Position numbers and translations under genes: made by a program. From NCBI RefSeq assembly GCF_008271365.1, contig NZ_CP043430.1, positions 2,480,001 to 2,544,000 of the forward strand: a stretch of DNA of 64,000 nt, given 5' to 3'. The stretch comes from Microbacterium sp. 1S1 (GTDB lineage: Bacteria > Actinomycetota > Actinomycetes > Actinomycetales > Microbacteriaceae). The notes beneath the pieces were generated by a model, which saw only the letters and a list, made by a program, of their open reading frames with translations, was not told the DNA's origin and did not search any database. Shown piece after piece: positions 1-7,731 of this stretch (its first letter is position 1; every line of letters begins with the position of its first letter).

Positions 1-2
1 AG

Positions 3-104
3 ATCGCTCGCGGTGAGAAGGAGCTGGACGCTCTGACCCGCCAGCACGTCGACCTCATCGACGACGCGCTGAAGCGCAAAGAGGCCGAACTCCTCGAGGT
101 GTAG
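3..104 (+). CDS. frr: Ribosome recycling factor, C-terminal end (partial)
   Basis: Only the last 33 codons are present; the gene enters from the left edge. The reading ends with a helix rich in Lys and Glu ([20 protein letters not shown], then [10 protein letters not shown]) and a TAG stop, the typical C-terminal helix of ribosome recycling factor, which splits post-termination ribosomes together with EF-G. The stop lies 5 nt before the cdsA start. The frr-cdsA order is widely conserved in bacteria and supports the call. Nothing can be said of its start or promoter. Confidence 0.88.
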   Translation: MARGEKELDALTRQHVDLIDDALKRKEAELLEV

Positions 105-109
105 CCCGT

Positions 110-1252
110 ATGTCCGACGAATCGCGAGGCGCCGAGGGGGAATCGCCGGTGTCCCGCCCGGAGGCGGTGCCGAAAGACGGGACCGCGGGCGGAGCCCCGC
201 TGGCGGATGCCGCCTTCCCGGCGTTCGACGCCGCGGCCGTGCCTCCGCGGCCGCCGCTGCCCCCGCCCGGCACGTCGGGCACGGCCTCACGGCTTGATAC
301 CGCGGACCACAACGCGATCCGCGAGCAGTGGCGCCAGGCGCGGGACGAGTTCGGTACTCATGTCTCGCATGCGCGCGATCAGCTCGATCAAGCCAACGAG
401 CGCATCAAGCAGCGCACCGGCCGGGACCTCGTCCTCGCGATCCTGATCGGACTCGCCTTCGGTGCGGCGCTCCTCGGATCGCTGCTGTTCATCAAGGCGC
501 TGTTCGTGCCGTTCGCGCTGGCGGCCGCTCTGCTGGGCGTCTATGAACTGACCCGCGCCCTGCGCGCCGCCGGCCGACGCGTCGATGTGATCCCGCAGCT
601 GGTCGCCGCCGCTTTCCTCGTGCTGTCGGCCTACTTCGCCGAGCCCTGGCTGAGCTGGGTGATGCTGTTCGTCTCGGTCGCCTTCGTGATCGTCTGGCGC
701 TTGCTCGCACAGATGGTCGCCAAGGACGGCCGGACATACGGTGACGTGCTCACGGATGCCGTCATCGGCGGCTTCGTGCAGATCTACGTTCCCTTCCTCG
801 CCGGGGTCGCGCTCATCCTGCTCGAGCAGGAGGGCGGTCAGTGGTGGGTCCTCAGCTTCATCGCGATCGCCGTGGCGGCCGACACGGGCGCCTACGCGGC
901 TGGTCTCGCGTTCGGTCGGCACCCGATGGCTCCGCGGATCAGTCCGAAGAAGACGTGGGAGGGCTTCGGCGGTGCCGTCGTCGCCTCCCTGGCGGCCGGT
1001 GTCCTCCTGGCGATGTTCCTGCTCGATCTCCCGTGGTGGGGTGGGGTGCTCTTCGGCGGCGCCATCCTCCTCTCGGCGACGCTCGGCGACCTCGGCGAGT
1101 CGATGCTCAAGCGCGACCTCGGCATCAAGGACATGAGCTCCTGGCTTCCGGGGCATGGAGGACTCCTGGACCGTCTGGACAGCATCCTGCCGTCCACGAT
1201 CCCGGCTCTCTGCCTGTACTTCCTCCTCTCTCCCTGGGTGGTGCTGCGATGA
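110..1252 (+). CDS. cdsA: Phosphatidate cytidylyltransferase (CDP-diglyceride synthase)
   Basis: A 380-residue integral membrane enzyme making CDP-diacylglycerol from phosphatidate and CTP, the branch point of phospholipid synthesis. The first 100 or so residues are Pro/Ala-rich and polar (an extension common in actinobacterial CdsA). Several hydrophobic segments follow from about residue 107. The family signature is seen as SPKKTWEGF at about 278-286 and the acidic/basic block LGDLGESMLKRDLG around 325-338, with KRD at 334-336. The gene starts 5 nt after frr and its TGA overlaps the ATG of the next gene, so frr, cdsA and the DivIVA-like gene are probably co-transcribed. Confidence 0.95.
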   Translation: MSDESRGAEGESPVSRPEAVPKDGTAGGAPLADAAFPAFDAAAVPPRPPLPPPGTSGTASRLDTADHNAIREQWRQARDEFGTHVSHARDQLDQANERIKQRTGRDLVLAILIGLAFGAALLGSLLFIKALFVPFALAAALLGVYELTRALRAAGRRVDVIPQLVAAAFLVLSAYFAEPWLSWVMLFVSVAFVIVWRLLAQMVAKDGRTYGDVLTDAVIGGFVQIYVPFLAGVALILLEQEGGQWWVLSFIAIAVAADTGAYAAGLAFGRHPMAPRISPKKTWEGFGGAVVASLAAGVLLAMFLLDLPWWGGVLFGGAILLSATLGDLGESMLKRDLGIKDMSSWLPGHGGLLDRLDSILPSTIPALCLYFLLSPWVVLR

Positions 1253-1830
1253 ACGACGATCGGACCGACGCCCGGACGCGGAGCTCCGCGAAACCGGCCT
1301 TCGCGCTCACCAGCGGGCGCACGAAGGGGTACCACCGCGCGGCGGTGGACAGCTTCCTCGCGTCCGCGCGGCAGGCGTTCGAGACCGGCGGAGACGACCT
1401 CACGGCCGAGGACGTGCGGACGGCCTCCTTCCCGCTCGTCAAGGAGGGGTACGCGGTCGCGGACGTCGATGCCGCGCTCGGCCGGGTCGAGGACGCCTTC
1501 GCCGCGCGCGAACGAGAGCGCGCGGTGCGTTCCCGGGGCGCAGGAGCCTGGGTGGAGCAGGCCAGGGCCGAAGCGCAGGTGATCCTGGACCACCTGGCCC
1601 GTCCCCGCCGCCAGCGGTTCGCTCGCACCGGCTTCCTCACTTACGGCTACCGGGTGGACGAGGTCGATCACGTGACGTCGCGCATCGTCCGCTACCTGCG
1701 CGACGGCGACGCCCTGACCGCCGAGCAACTGCGTTCCGCGGCCTTCCGCATGCAGCGCGGCGGCTACCGCGAGGAGCAGGTCGACGCGCTTCTCGATGCC
1801 ACTATCGACGTCATCCTCGCGGTGCGCTGA
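1249..1830 (+). CDS. DivIVA-domain-like protein
   Basis: A soluble 193-residue protein whose ATG overlaps the cdsA stop (ATGA), so it is translationally coupled. It carries repeated short modules of the DivIVA/Wag31 type: a Gly-Tyr centred motif (GRTKGYHRAAVDSFLASARQ near the N-terminus, VKEGYAVADVDAALGRVEDA in the middle, and YGYRVDEVDHVTSRI and RGGYREEQVDALLDATIDVI towards the C-terminus). DivIVA proteins mark curved membrane at poles and septa. The long coiled coil of true Wag31 is missing, so this is a short paralogue of uncertain role. The start is fixed by the overlap; an upstream in-frame extension antisense-like to nothing would overlap cdsA. Confidence 0.75.
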   Translation: MNDDRTDARTRSSAKPAFALTSGRTKGYHRAAVDSFLASARQAFETGGDDLTAEDVRTASFPLVKEGYAVADVDAALGRVEDAFAARERERAVRSRGAGAWVEQARAEAQVILDHLARPRRQRFARTGFLTYGYRVDEVDHVTSRIVRYLRDGDALTAEQLRSAAFRMQRGGYREEQVDALLDATIDVILAVR

Positions 1831-1878
1831 ACCCGTCGATGGCCTGTTCAGGCAGGTATGCGTAAACTGTCCTCCATC

Positions 1879-2583
1879 GTGAACTCCCGAAACGACATGA
1901 TTCCCGAACGAAGCGACTCCGCGCTGGTACCCGCAGCGACGGCCACGTCCGCCACCCGTGGCACGCGACGCTGGACGCGTCGCCGCGGTGTCGCCGGCGT
2001 CTTCAGCTCTCTCGCCGTCGTCGGATTCGCCGCCGCGATGGTCGCGCCCACTGGTGTCGCGCTGGCGCAGCCGGTCGCCACGGACGCGCCGGACTCCGTC
2101 TACGCGGCCGCCCTCGCGGACACGCAGAACCTCACTGTCACCGTGGAAGGCGCGACGATCGCGCCGGTGGAGCGCGGCTCCTTCGAGGTCTACGTCAAAC
2201 CCAAGCCCAAGCCGAAGCCCAAGCCGAAGCCGGCGACCACGACCTCGTCGTCGGAATCGCAGGGAGGGTCGTCCGGCGGTGGCGGTCTGCCGCCGTACAG
2301 TGGCGGCGGCGCTCCTGCGGAGTGGATGGCGGCGGCCGGGATCGCGCAGAGCGACTGGCAGTACGTCGACTACATCGTCTCGCGGGAGAGCGGCTGGAAC
2401 CCGAACGCGACCAACTCCTCGTCCGGTGCCTGCGGTCTCGTGCAGGCGCTGCCGTGCAGCAAGGTGCCCGGTAACGGCTACAACCCCGTCGACAATCTCC
2501 GTTGGGCGACGGGGTATGCCACGGGGCGCTACGGCAGCTGGGCCGGCGCGTACAACTTCTGGGTCAACAACCACTGGTGGTGA
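1879..2583 (+). CDS. Secreted lysozyme-fold protein (aggregation-promoting factor C-terminal type)
   Basis: About 234 residues from the preferred GTG start. A basic, Arg-rich N-terminus precedes a hydrophobic stretch (FSSLAVVGFAAAMVAPTGVA) ending in an AQP/AxA-like cleavage region, so it is exported. Then comes a low-complexity linker of alternating Pro-Lys (VYVKPKPKPKPKPKP) and a Ser/Gly-rich spacer, probably spanning the cell wall. The C-terminal domain contains YIVSRESGWNPNATNSSSGA and GLVQALP, the lysozyme-like fold with Glu in SRES as likely catalytic acid, ending in GAYNFWVNNHWW. Role inferred: cell-wall glycan remodelling. A TAAACT box at 1863-1868 lies just upstream of GTG 1879; ATG 1858 would overlap that promoter and ATG 1897 is a further alternative. 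Confidence 0.8.
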   Translation: MNSRNDMIPERSDSALVPAATATSATRGTRRWTRRRGVAGVFSSLAVVGFAAAMVAPTGVALAQPVATDAPDSVYAAALADTQNLTVTVEGATIAPVERGSFEVYVKPKPKPKPKPKPATTTSSSESQGGSSGGGGLPPYSGGGAPAEWMAAAGIAQSDWQYVDYIVSRESGWNPNATNSSSGACGLVQALPCSKVPGNGYNPVDNLRWATGYATGRYGSWAGAYNFWVNNHWW

Positions 2584-2592
2584 GTCGGGACC

Positions 2593-2880
2593 ATGCCCCG
2601 CTCACGTCGACGTCCTTCCGCGCGCCCTGAGGGCGAGGACTCCTTCGATCGTCTCCTCGCCGGATGGAAGCGTACCGAGGTCCGTCGGGGCGTCGAGTGG
2701 ACGGTACAGCCCGTCTCGGCGGTCCAGGCGCAGAAGTCATACGTCTGTCCTGGCTGCGGCCGGTCGGTAGAGCCCGGCACCGCGCATCTCGTCACCTGGC
2801 GCGCGGACGGCGTGCTGGGAGAGGCCGCCGCCCTGGCCGACCGCAGGCACTGGCACAACCACTGTTGGAGGATCGCATGA
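2593..2880 (+). CDS. Small Cys/His-containing protein of unknown function
   Basis: A basic 95-residue protein. It has CPGC near residue 54, and a C-terminal cluster DRRHWHNHCW, which together could bind one zinc ion. Similar small actinobacterial proteins are often labelled ATP/GTP-binding, but I see no nucleotide-binding motif, so I do not use that name. The ATG is 9 nt after the previous stop and the gene overlaps the following hydrolase start by 4 nt (ATGA), so it is likely co-expressed with the hydrolase. Confidence 0.7.
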   Translation: MPRSRRRPSARPEGEDSFDRLLAGWKRTEVRRGVEWTVQPVSAVQAQKSYVCPGCGRSVEPGTAHLVTWRADGVLGEAAALADRRHWHNHCWRIA

Positions 2881-3598
2881 CCACGGAGATCCGCGGACCG
2901 CTGGAGCTCCCGGCGCGGCGCGAGGACATCGAGTTGCGTACTCAGGACGGCCTCACGCTGGTCGGGGAACTCGCGCTGCCGGAGACGACCGCTCCGCTCG
3001 CGACGCTCGTGACCCTGCATCCGCTGCCGACAGCGGGTGGGTTCATGGACTCGCACATCCTCCGCAAGGCTGCGGCGCGCCTTCCCGCGCTGGCCGACCT
3101 CGCGGTGCTCCGCTTCAACACCCGCGGCACCACGTCGCCGCGCGGGACGAGCGACGGCGCCTTCGACGGCGGAGGAGCCGAGGAGTTCGACGTGGCCGCG
3201 GCGATGGACTTCGTCCGCGACCGCGCCCTCCCTCGCCCGTGGCTCGTGGGCTGGTCGTTCGGAACCGAGCTTGCGCTGAAGTACGGGGCCGATCACGACA
3301 TCGAGGGCATCATCCTGCTCTCGCCCCCGCTGCATCGAGCAACGGAGGAAGAAGTCGCCGCCTGGGCCGGGACCGACCACCGCGTCATCGTCCTCGTGCC
3401 GGAGTTCGACGACTATCTGAGGCCGGCGGAGGCCCGCCAGCGGTTCGCCGCGATCCCGCACGCGCAGTTGATCGCCGTCGAGGGCGGGAAGCATCTGTGG
3501 GTGGGGAGACGCAGACCCGGCGGGTGCTCACCGAGATCGTCGCGGCCGTGAACCCGTCGGCGCTCCCGCTGCCGACGCACTGGCCCGCGGGCGGCTGA
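2877..3598 (+). CDS. Alpha/beta hydrolase, disrupted by a one-base frameshift near its end
   Basis: The first frame reads MTTEIRGPLELPARREDIEL onward with an alpha/beta hydrolase layout: oxyanion region LHPLPTAGGFMDSH, nucleophile elbow GWSFGTE, acidic region VPEFDDYL and catalytic His in EGGKHLW. After codon 3504-3506 the frame runs into Arg-rich nonsense and stops at 3551. Shifting one base, at the run GTGGGGAG (3501-3508), restores a sensible tail (ETQTRRVLTEIVAAVNPSAL) ending at 3598. One missing G in this G run explains it. All catalytic residues lie before the break, so a truncated enzyme might fold. Either a base-call error or a recent mutation. Substrate unknown. Confidence 0.72.
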
Positions 3599-3613
3599 CA
3601 CGCAGCGGCTGCT

Positions 3614-4672
3614 TCACCTCTCGTTCATGCGGGGGATCAGCACCTGCCGGTAGAGGATGAGGATGCTGGCTGCCACGGGGATCGCGATGAGGGCACCCAG
3701 CAGGCCGAGCAGGCTGCCACCGGCGAGGGCCGCGACGACGACGACCGCCCCGGGCACCGACACGGCGCGGCTCATGATACGGGGCGAGATCACGTACGCC
3801 TCGATCTGCATGTAGATGAGGTAGTAGATCGCGGCGGCGAGAGCCGTGCCGGGGGAGCCGAGCCCCGGGATCAGACACACGAGGACGATGATCGTGGAGC
3901 CGGTCAGGGTGCCGACCAGGGGGATGAGTGAGAAGAAGAACGCGACGACCGCGAGGACGGCCGGGAACGGTGCGTCGATGATCGTCAGGTAGATGGCGCT
4001 GAGGACTCCGTTGATGACGCCCTGACTGACCTGACCCATGACGTAGTAGCCGACCGAGTCGGTGATCTGCTCGGACAGGTCGATGAAGCGGTCACGCTTG
4101 GAAGCAGGCACGAGCTGGTAGACCGCTCGCTTGAGCGAGGGCGTCGAAGCCGTGAGGTAGATGGTCAAGATCAGGATGATGAATGCGCCGAACACCCCGC
4201 TGAGCACTGCGCCGCTCGCGACGAGGACGCCTTGGCCGATCGATCCGCCGATCTCCGCGAGGTTCGTCGCCAGCCAGTCCTCGACGTAGGCGAAGACGTC
4301 GTCGACGCGCAGGTTGGGGAACAGCTCTTGGATCCAGCTCTTGAGGTCATCGGTCGTGCCCTGCTGCACGATCGTCGTGATCTGCGCGATGAGCTGAGAG
4401 ATCTGCTCGACGAGCACCGGGAGCACGATGAGGACGATGCCGACGAAGACGGCCAGCACCGCGAGGATCGTGGTCAGCACCGCGAGCCAGCGCGGCAGGC
4501 GTCGGCGCTCGAGGAACGTGACGAGCGGATCGAGCCCGAGGCTGAGGAACAGGGCGGTGCCGACGTACAGCAGCACGGTCGAGAGCGTCTGCACGCTGTT
4601 GATCAGGACGATGCCGAGGCCCACGCCGAGTGTCGCCACGAGGGCGGTGCGAAACGGGCTGTGGATCTTCAT
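3614..4672 (-). CDS. AI-2E family transporter (multi-span membrane permease)
   Basis: 352 residues from ATG 4672, chosen because GAGGAG sits 7 nt upstream; an upstream in-frame start at 4726 has no such support. Hydrophobic segments: two near the N-terminus (ALVATLGVGLGIVLINSVQT and a following pair), a long central amphipathic region with helices containing LISQLIAQITTIVQQGTTDD, then VVAFFFSLIPLVGTL, a PG-rich loop and a C-terminal block GAVVVVAALAGGSLLGLLGA. This is the PerM/AI-2E exporter family pattern. Members carry diverse cargo, including Na+/H+ exchange or autoinducer-2 export, so the substrate cannot be read from sequence. Convergent with the hydrolase upstream. Confidence 0.87.
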   Translation of the reverse strand: MKIHSPFRTALVATLGVGLGIVLINSVQTLSTVLLYVGTALFLSLGLDPLVTFLERRRLPRWLAVLTTILAVLAVFVGIVLIVLPVLVEQISQLIAQITTIVQQGTTDDLKSWIQELFPNLRVDDVFAYVEDWLATNLAEIGGSIGQGVLVASGAVLSGVFGAFIILILTIYLTASTPSLKRAVYQLVPASKRDRFIDLSEQITDSVGYYVMGQVSQGVINGVLSAIYLTIIDAPFPAVLAVVAFFFSLIPLVGTLTGSTIIVLVCLIPGLGSPGTALAAAIYYLIYMQIEAYVISPRIMSRAVSVPGAVVVVAALAGGSLLGLLGALIAIPVAASILILYRQVLIPRMNER

Positions 4673-4787
4673 GCAGACTCCTCGGGACGGCTGCAGCAAG
4701 GCTACCCATGCCGAGCCCTCGGACATCGCCGACGTGCCGGGCGGGGCCAGGGGAGTGCCCTCGTGGTCAACACACAGGTGACTTCGC

Positions 4788-4793
4788 TAGTCT
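4788..4793 (+). promoter_or_regulatory. -10 box (TAGTCT) of the 4850 gene
   Basis: TAGTCT matches the -10 pattern seen many times in this window. Unlike most others it is not leaderless: the gene starts over 50 nt downstream behind a Shine-Dalgarno, leaving a short leader that contains a perfect hairpin. Confidence 0.5.
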
Positions 4794-4808
4794 GAAATGT
4801 CGAGTGTG

Positions 4809-4834
4809 GCATCGCGGGCGGGAAGCCGCGATGC
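4809..4834 (+). promoter_or_regulatory. Leader hairpin (9-bp perfect stem) before the 4850 gene
   Basis: GCATCGCGG at 4809-4817 pairs perfectly with CCGCGATGC at 4826-4834 around an 8-nt loop. It lies between the TAGTCT box and the GAGGAG ribosome-binding site (4837-4842). It is not followed by a T run, so it is more likely a leader structure affecting translation or RNA stability than a terminator. Confidence 0.45.
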
Positions 4835-4849
4835 GTGAGGAGACTATTC

Positions 4850-6760
4850 GTGCGTTTCGTATGGGCCGTCGTGGCCTTCGTGCTGGCTGCCGTGCTGATC
4901 GGTGCGGGGATCGCCCAGCGCACCATCTTCGTCGGCCCCTCGTCGCAGCAGGCCCAGGTCGACATCGAGGAGCCGGCTCCGTTCGTCCTCCTGGACGGCG
5001 ACGTGCTGCGCCTGAACCCGGGCGCCCAGGAGCTGCTCATCCGCGGCGAGGGCGAGATCTTCACCAGCTACGGTCGCACCGCCGACGTGGAGGCATGGCT
5101 CTCGGACTCTGACTACAACCACGTGTCCGTCGGAGACGAGGATGAGCTCGTCGTGGAGCACGTGTCGGCCCCGGCCGCAGAAGATGCGGGCGAGACCCCC
5201 GCGCCGGAGGAGGGGGATGAGGAGCCTGCCGGTCGGAACCCCTCCGGATCCGATCTGTGGCTGGACTCCTTCAGCGAGGAGAACTTCCTCACCACCGACA
5301 ACATGCAGCTGCCGGAGGGCACGAGCGTGCTGATCGCGTACGACGGTACGAAGGATGCTCCCGACGACATCGTCGTGTCCTGGCCCCTGGACCAGAGCAC
5401 ACCGCTGGCCGGGCCGCTGATGGTGGCGGGCGGGATCGTCCTGCTGGTCGGCCTCGTCCTCTACGTCCTGGCGATCCGCCACCAGCGCCGTGGCCGCGGT
5501 CCGCGCCGGAAGGGCCCCGGTCCGCTCCCCACGACCCAGCCCATCGACGTCGCGGCTCTCCCGCCCGCCGAGCGCGAGGCGCTGGAGGCCCCGGACGGTG
5601 ACGCACCGCAGTCGGGAGCTGGCGAGGAGGACGCGGAGATCGTCGACGAGAAGCAGACGGACGGGAAGACCACCATGCGCGGAACGCCTCAGGGACGCCG
5701 CCGGCGACTGCTCGCCCTTCCCGCTCTCGGCCTTACGGCACTCCTTGCCGCCGGATGCACGGCTGAGTCCTGGCCGCAGTTCGGGGATGCTTCGGCGTCG
5801 CCGTCCCCCACTCCGACCGTGATCGCACCGGAGAACCAGAAGCCGCCCGCGGTCACGGAGTCGCAGGCCGACCGGATCCTGCAGGAAGTCTCGGACACGC
5901 TCGTGCAGGCGGACGAGGCGAAGGACATCGACCTCGCGGCCACCCGCCTGGACGGTGCGCCGCTGCAGACGCGAGCCACGGAGTACACGCTGCGAGAGAA
6001 GCTGACCGACCGACCGGTGCCCGCGGCGATCCCGACCGACGATGTGGAGGTCGTCCTCCCGGAGGCGACGGACCGCTGGCCGCGCACCGTCCTGATGCTC
6101 TCGAAGAGCACCGGCGACGACACGGTGCCCCCGGTCCTGCTCACCATGACGCAGGCGGACCCGTGGGCGAACTACAAGGTCACGAACATGGCCGAGATGT
6201 CGGCCGACGCGGCGTTCCCCGAGGTCGCAGCGAGCTGGCTGGGCACCTCCCTCGTCCCGGCCGACTCCGCCTTCCTCTCCGTGCCGCCGAACGAGGTCGC
6301 GGCCGCGTTCGCCGACGTCGTCGACAACGGGGAGAAGAGCGCCTCCTATGGGATGTTCGACGACCTCGCGCTCACCCTCGCCACCTCGATCAGGGACAGC
6401 CGCCAGACCCTGGTGCAGGGGCTCGCGGATGCGGGAGCGGCCAAGACCTCGAAGGCCGCGTTCGACATGAAGCCCACCGACGCTGATCCTGTGTCGATGA
6501 CGACGCTCGACAGCGGCGCCATCGTCGCTGTCTCGGTGCTGGACGTTGAGACGATCACGCCGACGTCCTCGGACGTCGTCATCCGCTTCGGCGACAACAA
6601 GGAGGCGAAGGCTCTGACCGGTGCCAACGAATCCGCGAAGGGCGCCGAGACGACCTATGAGTTCCAGCTGTTCTTCGCCGTCCCGTCCCAGGGGTCGAGC
6701 GAGCAGATCCGGCTCCTGGCCTCGCGCCAGGACCTCGTGTCCGTGAAGGTGATCAAGTGA
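4850..6760 (+). CDS. Membrane protein with internal lipobox, two-part architecture, unknown function
   Basis: I choose GTG 4850 because GAGGAG (4837-4842) precedes it by 7 nt; GTG 4835 is an upstream alternative with no such site. The 636-residue product has an N-terminal helix (WAVVAFVLAAVLIGAGIA), an extracytoplasmic domain, a second helix around residues 188-210 (MVAGGIVLLVGLVLYVLAIR), a charged cytoplasmic stretch, then at residue 276 MRGTPQGRRRR and LALPALGLTALLAAGC, a canonical lipoprotein signal with Cys at residue 303. A large Asp/Thr-rich exported domain follows. Either a three-span protein or two products with internal initiation at ATG 5675 (GGGAAG precedes it). Overlaps the next gene by 4 nt (GTGA). 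Confidence 0.75.
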   Translation: MRFVWAVVAFVLAAVLIGAGIAQRTIFVGPSSQQAQVDIEEPAPFVLLDGDVLRLNPGAQELLIRGEGEIFTSYGRTADVEAWLSDSDYNHVSVGDEDELVVEHVSAPAAEDAGETPAPEEGDEEPAGRNPSGSDLWLDSFSEENFLTTDNMQLPEGTSVLIAYDGTKDAPDDIVVSWPLDQSTPLAGPLMVAGGIVLLVGLVLYVLAIRHQRRGRGPRRKGPGPLPTTQPIDVAALPPAEREALEAPDGDAPQSGAGEEDAEIVDEKQTDGKTTMRGTPQGRRRRLLALPALGLTALLAAGCTAESWPQFGDASASPSPTPTVIAPENQKPPAVTESQADRILQEVSDTLVQADEAKDIDLAATRLDGAPLQTRATEYTLREKLTDRPVPAAIPTDDVEVVLPEATDRWPRTVLMLSKSTGDDTVPPVLLTMTQADPWANYKVTNMAEMSADAAFPEVAASWLGTSLVPADSAFLSVPPNEVAAAFADVVDNGEKSASYGMFDDLALTLATSIRDSRQTLVQGLADAGAAKTSKAAFDMKPTDADPVSMTTLDSGAIVAVSVLDVETITPTSSDVVIRFGDNKEAKALTGANESAKGAETTYEFQLFFAVPSQGSSEQIRLLASRQDLVSVKVIK

Positions 6761-7692
6761 GTGAGATCTCTCCCGCCGCGCTGCGCGGTGCCGTCGACCT
6801 GTCGAGCCTGCGCAACCGTCCGTCCGCTCCTGCCGGTGCCGCCCCCGCCCCCGCCGGTACACCGGTGACCGATGTGGTGGTGGATGCCACCGACGAGAAC
6901 TTCGGCCAGGTCCTGGAGCTCTCCCGTACGGTGCCGGTCGTCGTCGACCTCTGGGCGGAGTGGTGCGGGCCCTGTAAGCAGCTCAGCCCGATCATCGAGA
7001 AGGTCACGCGGGAGCTCGGCGGTCGCGTGTTGCTGGCCAAGGTCGACGTCGACGCGAACCCGCAGCTCGCGCAGAGCTTCCGCGCGCAGTCGATTCCCAT
7101 GGTCGTCGCACTCATCGCCGGTCAGCCGGTCCCGATGTTCACCGGTGCGGTCCCGGAGCAGCAGGTGCGCGATGTCTTCGCGCAGCTGCTGCAGGTCGCA
7201 GCACAGAACGGCGTCTCCGGGACCCTGCCGGTCGGCGGCGGCGATGCGGAGGAAGGCACAGCCCCCGCGGAGCCCGAGCTTCCCCCGCTGCATGCGGAAG
7301 CGTTCGCAGCCATCGAGCGCGGCGACTACCGCGCGGCGATCACGGCATACGAGAAGGCACTCGCGGAGAACCCGCGAGACGAGGACGCCATCGCGGGCCT
7401 CGGTCAGGTCCGGCTGCTGGACCGCGTCCAGGGGCTCGACCTGCAGGCGGCGCGTGCCGCGGCGGCTGAGGCTCCGCTGGACGTGCAGGCCCAGTTCGAC
7501 GTCGCTGACCTCGACCTCGCCGGCGGGCACGTCGACGACGCCTTCGGGCGTCTGCTCGACCTGTTCGCGCAGCTGCCCTCCGACGAGCGCGCTCCCGTGC
7601 GCGAGCGCCTCGTCGAACTCTTCGGCCTCATCGGGGCGAGCGACCCTCGCGTCGTGGCGGCCCGCAACCGGCTCTCCTCGCTGCTTTTCTGA
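6757..7692 (+). CDS. Thioredoxin-TPR protein (CnoX/YbbN-like co-chaperedoxin)
   Basis: 311 residues. The thioredoxin fold occupies about residues 40-150, with WAEWCGPCKQL (Cys70 and Cys73), the cis-Pro in SQSIPMVVAL-like context (QSIPMVVALI), and a partner-binding face. From about 180 on come two to three TPR-like helical hairpins (AIERGDYRAAITAYEKALAE, then VDDAFGRLLDLFAQLP). This matches the YbbN/CnoX family, which protects proteins from aggregation and oxidation and hands them to chaperonins. Unlike E. coli YbbN it keeps both active-site Cys, so disulfide reduction is plausible. Start GTG 6757 overlaps the previous stop, so it is coupled to the membrane protein upstream. Confidence 0.88.
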   Translation: MSEISPAALRGAVDLSSLRNRPSAPAGAAPAPAGTPVTDVVVDATDENFGQVLELSRTVPVVVDLWAEWCGPCKQLSPIIEKVTRELGGRVLLAKVDVDANPQLAQSFRAQSIPMVVALIAGQPVPMFTGAVPEQQVRDVFAQLLQVAAQNGVSGTLPVGGGDAEEGTAPAEPELPPLHAEAFAAIERGDYRAAITAYEKALAENPRDEDAIAGLGQVRLLDRVQGLDLQAARAAAAEAPLDVQAQFDVADLDLAGGHVDDAFGRLLDLFAQLPSDERAPVRERLVELFGLIGASDPRVVAARNRLSSLLF

Positions 7693-7731
7693 GTCTCCGC
7701 GTGAACCGCCCCCGGGCGCGGAAGTCGCCCG

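Noticed and set aside
2196-2236. Short tandem AAGCCC repeats considered as VNTR or CRISPR-like repeat
   Set aside because: They encode the Pro-Lys linker of the secreted lysozyme-fold protein; spacing is codon-level and there are no spacers.
892-2574. 560-residue minus-strand open frame
   Set aside because: Antisense to cdsA, the DivIVA-like gene and the lysozyme-fold gene; no family feature.
4844-6862. 672-residue minus-strand open frame
   Set aside because: Antisense of the membrane/lipobox protein; His/Arg-rich composition typical of GC-shadow frames.
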